Of a stretch of DNA of 6,123 nucleotides, positions 1 to 6,010 are shown piece after piece. Both the position numbers and the translations under genes were made by a program. Source of the stretch: Oligoflexales bacterium (lineage in GTDB: Bacteria; Bdellovibrionota_B; Oligoflexia; Oligoflexales; CACXFL01); the NCBI GenBank assembly GCA_028282865.1, contig JANQHA010000265.1, positions 1 through 6,123 on the forward strand, written 5' to 3'. Every line of letters starts with the position of its first letter. Position 1 is the first letter of the stretch. The notes beneath the pieces were generated by a model. It did no database searches. It had not been told where the DNA came from and saw only the letters and a list, made by a program, of their open reading frames with translations.

Positions 1-2455
1 GATTTTCTACCGCAGGATTCCACCAGCGATCAAAATGAATAACATGACTTGCTTCGGTTAGATTGAGGCCAGTGCCTCCAGCTTTAAGAGACAGTACAAA
101 AAATGGTGGCCCATTAGGGTCTTGAAATTTTTCGACTAATTTTTGTCGGGCTATGGCTGGGGTTCCACCATGAATCACTAAACCTTCGCGCCCAAAACAC
201 TCCCCTAAATAATGTGCTAAGATGTCGGTAAGCTCGCGAAACTGAGTGAATACCAATACTTTCTCGCTACGAGAAGAGATCGTTTCTACCAACTCCCTCA
301 CCTTCTGAAACTTACCACTCAAAAGATAATCATAGGAGTGACTAGCTAAATACTGGGAGGGGTGATTACAAATCTGCTTAAACTTCATCAAACTAGAAAG
401 CACTAGCCCCTTGCGTTTCATCCCATCGGTATCAGCCAAAGCCTTAGCCAACCTCGCGACCTCTTCTCGGTAAAGCTCAGCTTGTCTGCCAGTCAGGTAG
501 CAATAGGGTGTCATTTCGATTTTATCCGGAAGATCAGAAATAACTGACTTATCGGTTTTCTTACGACGCAAAATATAGGGGGCAATCAACTTTCTGAGCG
601 GACCAAAATCAGTAGAACCATCGTTCCCACTCATACGTTTCACCGTTTCTTTAAATAGAGTTTCGCTGCCGAGTAGACCTGGACATGAAAAGTCGAAAAT
701 CGACCATAAATCACCCAAACTATTTTCGACTGGGGTTCCGGTCATGGCAATTTTGGACTTAGCCTTCAGAGATCGTAACAACTGTGATTGCACAGTCTTT
801 GAGTTTTTAATTGCTTGAGCTTCATCCGCAATCACTATCTGCCACAACTGGCCCCTAATCCACTTTGTTCTAACTACCGTCCCATAGGTGGTTATCACTA
901 GATCGTAGCCATTCAGATCAGGTGGTAATTTTTTAAATTTATCAGCTGACTCAAAAGAGCTGTGTATAACTTTATAATTTAAACTAGGTGCAAACTTAGC
1001 CAGTTCCCGCTGCCAGTTTCCTAGCAACGAAGTCGGTACAACTAACAAGCTTGGACCATCCACTTTCAGATGATGCTTTCGTATTAACAGTAAAGCAATG
1101 ATTTGGACCGTCTTCCCAAGACCCATGTCATCGGCTAAACAGCCTCCTAGCTCCAAGTCAGTTATTGCTCTAAGCCAATTTAACCCCGCATGCTGGTAAG
1201 GTCTGAGAGTACCATTCAGGTAGCGACCCAACACCGCGCCTATCGGTTCCGATTGGTAGCAATCAGGCTCTCGTATGCGCTGAAGAATACTGGAAAACGC
1301 TGAACCAGCGATCACCTCCAGCCACTGCTGATTTTCTTCAGATATAGCCAAGCCAGCTGAAGCACCATTTACAGTGTCAAACCCAGCAATCACGCGCATG
1401 GCGTCTGCAAAACTAATTCCCTCACTATAAACAGTCGATACAGCTTCGTCCCACTTACTAAGTATCTGGCTAATTTTTTCTGGATCGACCTCGATCCATC
1501 TACCACCTATCTCTACGAGAGGTCCGTCTGCGCTATGGATCTTCTTCAAATCTGAGGCTGCTACTGGTCTACCATCGATAGATAACTCATATTTAAAGTC
1601 AAGTAGCTGGCGGATTCCCACTTTGCTTTTCTTTTCGTTAGTAGCACCGACTTTGACAGCTACTTTTGCACGTGGCGGTCTACCTTGTTGCCACCATGCT
1701 GGCACCTTACAGATAATCCCCGCTTGCTCGCACTTTGGAATATCATTGATAAATTGAAATGCTTCCTCTGAGCCTAAATAAAGAGGCCTGTAAATAGCAT
1801 GATCATTCAGCGCACTGCGTATGAAGCCACTAGTTTTGGAAGCATTGTGAATAGGAATAAGAAGCTGTTTAAAGTATTGGTCATCACCCTCAGACAAAGA
1901 CTTCTTCAAAGCAACGCCTAAAGGCCGGTGCTGCACTCTGGCTTTACCTGGGATACGCACGCTGTAGGTGGCGAGAAAGGCAAATGGCTTAGTACCTTGC
2001 TGACGGTTTTCAGCTAGGTGAAAGTGAATCTTACCGACGTCTCGCCAACTCGGAAATTCCTGGGTTATGTATTTTCGAGCACCACCTGAAAAATTTCTTG
2101 ATATTCGCGTGATAAATTTTTCTAGATCATTCCATAATTCCTGTAGCAACTCCTCTGAAATATTTTCTGCACCGACCATCAACGGCATAGACTGGAGCTG
2201 CCCGCGGAAAAAATTTTTATCTTGCGGTATATGCAATGGGTCGGTATCAGAAAACGAGCAAAAAGATCTCATAAAGCAGCTCGCATAGTCATACCAATAA
2301 CTGACAGATGATGACCTGGCACGCAGCGCGGGTTGCCTAGCTAGCTCTAATAACCCTTCAACTCGCGATTGACTAAAAGCAGTAGAGATCTGATCAACCG
2401 CTGAGTCATTGCCTTTGATCCTAAACTTCTTTGAAGGTGTTACGACAATCTCCAT
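1..2455 (-). CDS. SNF2-family DNA-dependent ATPase (DEAD/DEAH-like), C-terminus cut by window edge
   Basis: This is a Swi2/Snf2 superfamily 2 ATPase, expected to use ATP to translocate on DNA and remodel protein-DNA complexes in the cytoplasm; its exact bacterial role is unknown. My translation gives 818 residues in one uninterrupted frame. Residues about 280-340 match the DUF3670 region of bacterial SNF2 proteins (YELSIDGRP, then GGRWIEVDPEKI), preceded by the PAWW...RPPRAKV stretch. The ATPase core follows: Walker A GLGKT (Lys448), motif Ia ending near Trp481, DEAQ box (544-547), motif III MTGTP (571-575), LRRKK near 630, then the second RecA lobe with VLVFTQF near 735, GGTGLNLTEA and HFDRWWNP (807-814). 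Motif VI, with its arginine finger, lies beyond the left edge. No SWIM zinc finger is visible. ATG at 2453-2455 was chosen because GGGGAAGG lies six bases upstream. The family is very likely; the biological role is open. Confidence 0.93.
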   Translation of the reverse strand, partial: MEIVVTPSKKFRIKGNDSAVDQISTAFSQSRVEGLLELARQPALRARSSSVSYWYDYASCFMRSFCSFSDTDPLHIPQDKNFFRGQLQSMPLMVGAENISEELLQELWNDLEKFITRISRNFSGGARKYITQEFPSWRDVGKIHFHLAENRQQGTKPFAFLATYSVRIPGKARVQHRPLGVALKKSLSEGDDQYFKQLLIPIHNASKTSGFIRSALNDHAIYRPLYLGSEEAFQFINDIPKCEQAGIICKVPAWWQQGRPPRAKVAVKVGATNEKKSKVGIRQLLDFKYELSIDGRPVAASDLKKIHSADGPLVEIGGRWIEVDPEKISQILSKWDEAVSTVYSEGISFADAMRVIAGFDTVNGASAGLAISEENQQWLEVIAGSAFSSILQRIREPDCYQSEPIGAVLGRYLNGTLRPYQHAGLNWLRAITDLELGGCLADDMGLGKTVQIIALLLIRKHHLKVDGPSLLVVPTSLLGNWQRELAKFAPSLNYKVIHSSFESADKFKKLPPDLNGYDLVITTYGTVVRTKWIRGQLWQIVIADEAQAIKNSKTVQSQLLRSLKAKSKIAMTGTPVENSLGDLWSIFDFSCPGLLGSETLFKETVKRMSGNDGSTDFGPLRKLIAPYILRRKKTDKSVISDLPDKIEMTPYCYLTGRQAELYREEVARLAKALADTDGMKRKGLVLSSLMKFKQICNHPSQYLASHSYDYLLSGKFQKVRELVETISSRSEKVLVFTQFRELTDILAHYLGECFGREGLVIHGGTPAIARQKLVEKFQDPNGPPFFVLSLKAGGTGLNLTEASHVIHFDRWWNPAVEN

Positions 2456-2461
2456 AGGCCG

Positions 2462-2469
2462 CCTTCCCC
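2462..2469 (-). promoter_or_regulatory. Ribosome binding site of the SNF2-family gene
   Basis: On the minus strand this reads GGGGAAGG, six bases before the ATG at 2455. It supports that start for the SNF2-family gene. Confidence 0.6.
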
Positions 2470-2518
2470 ATCCATCATTAGAACAACGCCTATTATGTAT
2501 TACTACAGATAAACTATA

Positions 2519-2546
2519 AGAGACACTACTGTTCCAAAAAGTCTCT
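2519..2546. repeat. Inverted repeat AGAGAC / GTCTCT
   Basis: AGAGAC at 2519-2524 and GTCTCT at 2541-2546 are perfect six-base arms separated by 16 bases. The spacing is long for a dimer operator and there is no U-tract for a terminator, so this may be chance. It is listed because it lies in the leader or promoter zone of the SNF2 gene. Confidence 0.3.
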
Positions 2547-2559
2547 AGAAGAATAATCC

Positions 2560-2578
2560 AAATATAATCAATATATTT
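2560..2578. repeat. Perfect AT-rich inverted repeat, 7-base arms
   Basis: AAATATA and TATATTT are exact reverse complements around a five-base centre (ATCAA). The element sits near the middle of the divergent region, where a regulator or a DNA-bending protein could act on both genes. An all A/T arm sequence in an AT-rich region has a real chance of arising randomly. Confidence 0.4.
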
Positions 2579-2579
2579 C

Positions 2580-2607
2580 TTGCTAATGCGCTTAGATCAT
2601 CTAAATT
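2580..2607 (+). promoter_or_regulatory. Weak sigma70-like promoter candidate for the PDT-like gene
   Basis: TTGCTA at 2580-2585 (four of six consensus bases) and TAAATT at 2602-2607 (four of six) are separated by 16 bases. Transcription would start near 2614 and leave a leader of about 70 bases. The match is modest and AT-rich DNA gives such hits often. Confidence 0.25.
2592..2604. promoter_or_regulatory. Candidate operator palindrome TTAGAT-C-ATCTAA
   Basis: This is a perfect 13-base palindrome with six-base arms and one central base. It lies about 80 bases before the start of the PDT-like gene and overlaps the spacer and -10 element of the best promoter candidate for that gene (2580-2607). 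A protein bound here would be placed to block RNA polymerase. The palindrome is seen directly; the operator role is inferred. Confidence 0.4.
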
Positions 2608-2670
2608 AAAGAAATGATAGATTATTCATTGCTTTCAATGATAGTAAAGTCCTGAAGAATTATTATCTGC

Positions 2671-2675
2671 AAGGA
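2671..2675 (+). promoter_or_regulatory. Ribosome binding site that decides a TTG start
   Basis: AAGGA lies ten bases before TTG at 2686-2688. The frame has a TGA stop at 2653-2655 and no ATG or GTG between, so this site supports TTG as the initiation codon of the PDT-like gene. TTG starts usually lower translation. Confidence 0.6.
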
Positions 2676-2685
2676 CCCGATCTCA

Positions 2686-3318
2686 TTGAAGAACACGCAT
2701 ATTCCAAATAGAGTTTTCACAGAAAAGATCGTTGTAGGGATACAAGGTGACGAGGGCAGCTTTAACGACGAAGTAGTTAGGCTCATCCTAAGCGAAAAAT
2801 ATAATGGACAGCCAGCCGAAGTTAAATTCCTAAATAATACTGAGAATGTTATGCAGGCGCTATCTTGCGGCGAGATAGACTTTGGACAGTTCGCTATCTG
2901 TAATAGCTTAGGAGGGTTGGTTCAGGAAAGCTTTGATGCTACGGCTCGGCACACCTTTGAAAAAGTGTTTGAGTACGATCATAAAATCACTCATTTCCTA
3001 GTCGGCCACCAAGAAGCAGATATCACTAGTATTAAAAAAATCCTTTCTCATCCCCAGACGATCAAGCAATGCAGCAAAAGAGTCGAGGCTTACACCAAGA
3101 AGAACATCAAAGTTGGCTCGCTGGCCGAAGACTTAATCGATGGCGCCAAAGTGGCAAGAGAAATTATCGCTAAGAATAACGATCCATCGATTGCCACCAT
3201 GGGCTGTAAAAGCATTGCCGAAATATATGGTCTCAAGATTCTCGAGAGTGATATCGAAAACCAGAAAGAAAATTACACTAAGTTTGTCTGGGTAAAAAGG
3301 TTATGTACTTCGCAGTAG
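2686..3318 (+). CDS. Stand-alone divergent prephenate dehydratase-like (PDT) domain protein
   Basis: The 210-residue protein is a single PDT domain, the fold that converts prephenate to phenylpyruvate in phenylalanine synthesis and resembles type II periplasmic-binding proteins. It keeps the order of the E. coli PheA domain: GxxGSF near 20-26, GEIDFG at 62-67, the NSxxG loop (Asn73-Gly77), SHPQxxxQCSK (121-131), an IYGL...ENQ...N segment (180-196) and the terminal T-x-F motif. Two signatures differ. The usual PIEN is AICN, with Cys72 in place of Glu, and the TRF motif is TKF (Thr198-Phe200), so the essential threonine remains but arginine is replaced by lysine. The region of the usual STSAA is also altered (LAEDLIDGAK). 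There is no chorismate mutase domain, no ACT domain and no signal peptide. It could be a true dehydratase insensitive to feedback, a non-aromatizing prephenate decarboxylase like BacA, or a ligand-binding protein. The domain is secure; the activity is not. Confidence 0.82.
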   Translation: MKNTHIPNRVFTEKIVVGIQGDEGSFNDEVVRLILSEKYNGQPAEVKFLNNTENVMQALSCGEIDFGQFAICNSLGGLVQESFDATARHTFEKVFEYDHKITHFLVGHQEADITSIKKILSHPQTIKQCSKRVEAYTKKNIKVGSLAEDLIDGAKVAREIIAKNNDPSIATMGCKSIAEIYGLKILESDIENQKENYTKFVWVKRLCTSQ

Positions 3319-3482
3319 CTCTCTCATCTAACCTGTCAGGATAGAAATACACTGTCTGGAAATCACTCCACTAAGGAAAAAAAAGTACGTTAGCGGCTAA
3401 ACAATATCAATCACTTATATACCGCCATTTTGGCATGAAGGTTGCTCATATTCCAATGTGAACATAATGGAGGTTACGCTTT
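3319..3482. other. Intergenic region between the PDT-like gene and the small ORF
   Basis: The 164 bases hold no credible ORF and no clear intrinsic terminator after the PDT-like gene. A near-identical direct repeat, CTGTCAGGA and CTGTCTGGA, begins at 3333 and 3352. An A8 run with a preceding AAGG lies at 3374-3384 but no start codon follows it suitably. No strong promoter for the small ORF can be named; TTATAT at 3415-3420 is the nearest -10-like hexamer. Confidence 0.5.
3469..3473 (+). promoter_or_regulatory. Strong Shine-Dalgarno of the small ORF
   Basis: GGAGG is a full anti-16S match placed nine bases before ATG at 3483. It is the strongest ribosome binding site in the window and the main reason to accept the following short ORF as a gene. 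Confidence 0.7.
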
Positions 3483-3677
3483 ATGAATACTCATGTACAG
3501 CATTTGCCAATGACACGAAGTAAGACCTATAAGCTAATTCCTACAGTAAAAACCCATCTAGTACATTTTACTTATTTATTCAGGCAAAAAAACAAAGATT
3601 ATGTTCCTCAGCATTATTTAAAATCTCAAGCAGAAGCATCAATGGTTAGAGCTTACACAGATTTCAGAGGCATGTAA
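3483..3677 (+). CDS. Small basic hypothetical protein, 64 residues
   Basis: I do not recognise this protein. It is basic, rich in Lys, Arg and His (His4, 7, 25, 28 and 44), has no cysteine and no convincing membrane segment or signal peptide; HLVHFTYLF near 25-33 is its only hydrophobic patch. The C-terminal half (KDYVPQHYLKSQAEASM) looks like ordinary folded-protein sequence rather than random translation. A perfect GGAGG nine bases before the ATG argues that it is translated; Met10 is a less likely alternative start. It lies 164 bases after the PDT-like gene on the same strand and is followed by a long hairpin, so it is probably its own transcription unit or the distal end of one. Its function is unknown. 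Confidence 0.6.
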   Translation: MNTHVQHLPMTRSKTYKLIPTVKTHLVHFTYLFRQKNKDYVPQHYLKSQAEASMVRAYTDFRGM

Positions 3678-3717
3678 AATCAGCGTTAATTAAAAGAATC
3701 TGGATTGGGATTGAACC

Positions 3718-3760
3718 GCCTTATCCTAAAGGCATCATTATGCCATCTTTAGAATAAGGC
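3718..3760. terminator. Long imperfect hairpin between convergent genes
   Basis: The outer arms GCCTTAT (3718-3724) and ATAAGGC (3754-3760) pair perfectly. After a C/A mismatch, CTAAA (3726-3730) pairs with TTTAG (3748-3752), and GGCAT (3731-3735) pairs with ATGCC (3740-3744) around a CATT loop, with a three-base bulge at 3745-3747. That gives 17 base pairs. The element sits 41 bases after the small ORF and 42 bases beyond the stop of the kinase gene, where a bidirectional terminator would be expected. However, only TTT follows on the plus strand and no T-run follows on the minus strand, so it may instead be an RNA-stabilising stem or a repetitive palindrome. Confidence 0.5.
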
Positions 3761-3801
3761 TTTGCCCTAACCTAGAAAAAAATGTAAAAAGCGGCCTATT
3801 A

Positions 3802-5838
3802 TTAGCTACCAGTTTTTTTCTGCCACTTGGCCACGGCATCCACAATATAGTAATCGTTAGGCGGCTCCTTAGGGATCATGCCGCTAAATTTTCCTAGGGT
3901 TTCCTTTCTTAGAGGGCCGTCTGTGCAAACAAAGACCGGACCGTTGAATACTTTCCTGACCTTTTCGACAAAATCCTCGCAATTTTTATCACCAAAATAA
4001 TAATCAGTAATAATACAACTAAATTCTTTGATGGCAGCCGGTGAGTTTCGACTTAAAAAGTCGTCGGGTCCCTCGAAAGTATGAAGGTTCATATATTTAA
4101 ATTTTTTTTCCCATAATTTTCTAATAATCAAACCATCCTCTATAAAAGCTATCTTCGGAAACCTCGTATCTGAATCGATAGGAGCTAGCATTTTAGTCTT
4201 CTTAATAGCTCGATCACTTGCTATTTCAGCTGCAGTAGCGGGGAAGTTCATCACCACCTCCGGACTACTACTAGATGATAACGAAAATAAAAACCCCACC
4301 CCATCACCGGTAGAGTAACAATTAATTTCACCACCGTGAGCGTTAATAATCTTTTTACAGATTGCTAGACCGAGGCCAGTGCCTTCAGACTTTCCGTACG
4401 TTTCAAATGCATCAAACATGCTATTTAAAATCCCTTTTGGGACATCGGGACCAGAATTCCAAATAGAAATATTAGTTCTACCAACAGCATTATTACCAGT
4501 TACTACGACAATTCTGCCATTGTAGTCCATTGCTTCAGCTGCATTAATCAAAAGGTTCCCAATAACCCGTCTTATTTTCACATCATCAACATTTACCTTG
4601 TAAGAGTGGTTTAGATTAAAGGTAAACTTCAGCCGCTCATCTCCAATCATTTTAAAGACGCTGCCAATGGAATCCATAAATATCTTGTTTAATGAGTGCT
4701 CAGAAGTTTCTATTTGAATATCTTTACCAATTTGGAGCACATCTTGAATCATATCGTCGGCATCTTCAAAAACACGACTCACATCCGACTTTAATTCAGA
4801 GAGTTCTATACGCAAAGTCGCCGGATCGGCAATATTAGTCAGCTGATCAAGGCCTGTTTTTAATAGGCTCAAGGGCTTTTTCACATCATGCGCAAACATC
4901 TGGGCTGTCATAGCAACACATTTGTCCAGTTCGCCCTCTCTTTTTATCTGGTCGATAGCCTCACTGCGATCACGCCATAGATCAATTCGTTCGGCTAGAA
5001 ACTTAAACTCAGCAAGCCAAGCTTTAGGAAAAGTCATTTTTTTATTATTTTTAAGATTTTCAACAATCTCATCAATTGGCTCAATGAGTTTTATCCGAAT
5101 AATTTTTCTTGTTCTTATTCTGACATACACTCCAAAGAAAAGTACTGCTAAGAATGTCAGCATTTCAAATCCATAGAGCAATTGAAAACCATTTACAGGT
5201 ATTTCATAACTACTCTCTAACTCAGACTCAGAGCCTATAACAAATTTTCCTGCTGCAATACCTGATGCTATAGCAATAGGCGGACAGGTTTTGCATTCGT
5301 TAATACTTGAATTAATGCTCTTGAGATAACTATATAGGTAGTCAGTATCTAAATAGAATTTCATTTTACCAATGCAGGTGCCGTTTTTGGCGTCAAGCTC
5401 TCCATTTAGGTAGCACAAGTTAAAAGAAACTATATTACTAGTTTCCATCCCAGAGACTGCTAGGGCCCTACCTGATTTATCTACTACCGAGATACCACCA
5501 TTCTCTTTTACATATGGATCCAGCATTCGTTTTATGTCGGTCTTTGTGCGCATTCTACCGTCAGGGTTTAGTTGCATGAAATCAAGGAACTCTTTAGACG
5601 ATGCAACGGCACTGGTAGTTATGGCTAAATCTGACTTAAGGATTCCAAATGCCGAGTCAATATCTCTTTTAGTTTGCTCTATATGTTGAGAGTGTAAGGT
5701 GTTATAAATCAGCCGATGGACCGTGAACATGAAGATAAATCCAACTAGCCCCGTAATAAAGATAGACCGTGTCAGGTGTTTTTCTAGAGTTTTCAAATTT
5801 ATGATGCTTAGATCTACAAACTTGCTGCCGTCATCCAT
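3802..5838 (-). CDS. Membrane hybrid sensor histidine kinase with C-terminal receiver domain
   Basis: The 678-residue protein should sense a periplasmic signal, autophosphorylate on His and pass the phosphate to an Asp. Hydrophobic segments at about 25-45 and 218-240 anchor it and bracket a periplasmic domain of about 170 residues; that domain has four cysteines (142, 155, 182, 185, the last two as CKTC) and a stretch, ISVVDKSGRALAVSG, resembling Cache/PDC sensors. A HAMP-like linker follows (about 241-295). The H-box is AHDVKKPL, with His317 as the predicted phospho-acceptor. The ATPase has the N-box NLLINAAEA (428-436), an NSGP G1 box (461-464) and GTGLGLAI (486-493). A serine-rich linker leads to a receiver domain from about 561 with intact key residues: Glu567-Asp568, phospho-acceptor Asp612, Thr639 and Lys657. 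There is no Hpt domain. ATG at 5838 has GGCGGA six bases upstream. No cognate regulator is adjacent, so the signal and target are unknown. Confidence 0.93.
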   Translation of the reverse strand: MDDGSKFVDLSIINLKTLEKHLTRSIFITGLVGFIFMFTVHRLIYNTLHSQHIEQTKRDIDSAFGILKSDLAITTSAVASSKEFLDFMQLNPDGRMRTKTDIKRMLDPYVKENGGISVVDKSGRALAVSGMETSNIVSFNLCYLNGELDAKNGTCIGKMKFYLDTDYLYSYLKSINSSINECKTCPPIAIASGIAAGKFVIGSESELESSYEIPVNGFQLLYGFEMLTFLAVLFFGVYVRIRTRKIIRIKLIEPIDEIVENLKNNKKMTFPKAWLAEFKFLAERIDLWRDRSEAIDQIKREGELDKCVAMTAQMFAHDVKKPLSLLKTGLDQLTNIADPATLRIELSELKSDVSRVFEDADDMIQDVLQIGKDIQIETSEHSLNKIFMDSIGSVFKMIGDERLKFTFNLNHSYKVNVDDVKIRRVIGNLLINAAEAMDYNGRIVVVTGNNAVGRTNISIWNSGPDVPKGILNSMFDAFETYGKSEGTGLGLAICKKIINAHGGEINCYSTGDGVGFLFSLSSSSSPEVVMNFPATAAEIASDRAIKKTKMLAPIDSDTRFPKIAFIEDGLIIRKLWEKKFKYMNLHTFEGPDDFLSRNSPAAIKEFSCIITDYYFGDKNCEDFVEKVRKVFNGPVFVCTDGPLRKETLGKFSGMIPKEPPNDYYIVDAVAKWQKKTGS

Positions 5839-5844
5839 TTCAAT

Positions 5845-5850
5845 TCCGCC
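5845..5850 (-). promoter_or_regulatory. Ribosome binding site of the hybrid kinase gene
   Basis: On the minus strand this reads GGCGGA, six bases before the ATG at 5838. It is an imperfect Shine-Dalgarno but well placed, and it supports the chosen start. Confidence 0.45.
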
Positions 5851-5864
5851 ACACTTCAGTTCAA

Positions 5865-5893
5865 ATTATGGATTTTGTTCATGTTCTGTTCAG
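5865..5893 (-). promoter_or_regulatory. Probable sigma70-type promoter of the kinase gene
   Basis: On the minus strand, CTGAAC (5888-5893, three of six -35 bases) and CATAAT (5865-5870, five of six -10 bases) are separated by 17 bases. Transcription would start near 5858 and leave a leader of about 20 bases that contains the ribosome binding site. The weak -35 suggests that activation may be needed, which fits the palindrome further upstream. Confidence 0.4.
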
Positions 5894-5911
5894 TCGAGAA
5901 AACGTCTTTAG

Positions 5912-5928
5912 TAAACACATAATGTTTA
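5912..5928. promoter_or_regulatory. Candidate regulator site: perfect inverted repeat TAAACA-N5-TGTTTA
   Basis: Six-base arms TAAACA and TGTTTA flank a five-base centre (CATAA), 17 bases in all. The centre at 5920 is about 62 bases upstream of the start inferred for the kinase promoter, a usual distance for a class I activator. The repeat is seen directly; the binding role is inferred and depends on the promoter call being right. Confidence 0.4.
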
Positions 5929-5992
5929 GTTAACTTAATTTTATCTGCAGATCACAAATGACCTAAGCGTTCGTACCAGGAAATTAATTTTC

Positions 5993-6010
5993 ATCAATAA
6001 TATCAATAAT
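5993..6010. repeat. Tandem direct repeat, two copies of ATCAATAAT
   Basis: Two exact nine-base copies lie head to tail with no spacer. The unit is AT-rich and short, so it may be simple slippage; it could also hold paired protein-binding half-sites upstream of the kinase or of an unseen neighbour. Confidence 0.4.

Larger units (their letters stand above)
2456..2685. other. Divergent AT-rich intergenic region
   Basis: These 230 bases separate the leftward SNF2 gene from the rightward PDT-like gene, so promoters for both should lie here. I see no coding potential. The stretch holds three inverted repeats (2519-2546, 2560-2578 and 2592-2604) and the two ribosome binding sites. No strong sigma70 promoter stands out for the SNF2 gene; a weak candidate exists for the PDT-like gene. 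Confidence 0.7.

Noticed and set aside
2067..2288. Plus-strand ORF of 73 codons
   Set aside because: It lies wholly inside the SNF2-family gene on the opposite strand, has no ribosome binding site, and its translation resembles no protein.
2638..2666. Promoter candidate ATGATA-17-TATTAT for the PDT-like gene
   Set aside because: The hexamers match fairly well, but transcription would begin near 2673, inside the ribosome binding site at 2671-2675, and would destroy it.
3430..3452. Promoter candidate TTGGCA with CATATT before the small ORF
   Set aside because: The spacer is only 11 bases, too short for sigma70 RNA polymerase, and no -10 hexamer lies at 16 to 18 bases.
3696..3722. tRNA-like T-loop on the minus strand (GGTTCAATCC)
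   Set aside because: The flanking bases do not form a five-pair T-stem, and no D arm, anticodon arm or acceptor stem can be built around it.
3685..3775. Possible integron attC site (hairpin near CCCTAAC)
   Set aside because: The core-site consensus GTTRRRY and its partner RYYYAAC are not present in the right places or orientation, and no integrase or cassette array is visible.
4922..5176. Plus-strand ORF of 84 codons
   Set aside because: It is antisense to the HAMP-like and membrane region of the kinase gene; its Ser/Ile-rich translation is what an antisense frame gives.
5723..5911. Plus-strand ORF of 62 codons across the kinase start
   Set aside because: It is mostly antisense to the kinase N-terminus, lacks a good ribosome binding site, and its translation shows no domain.
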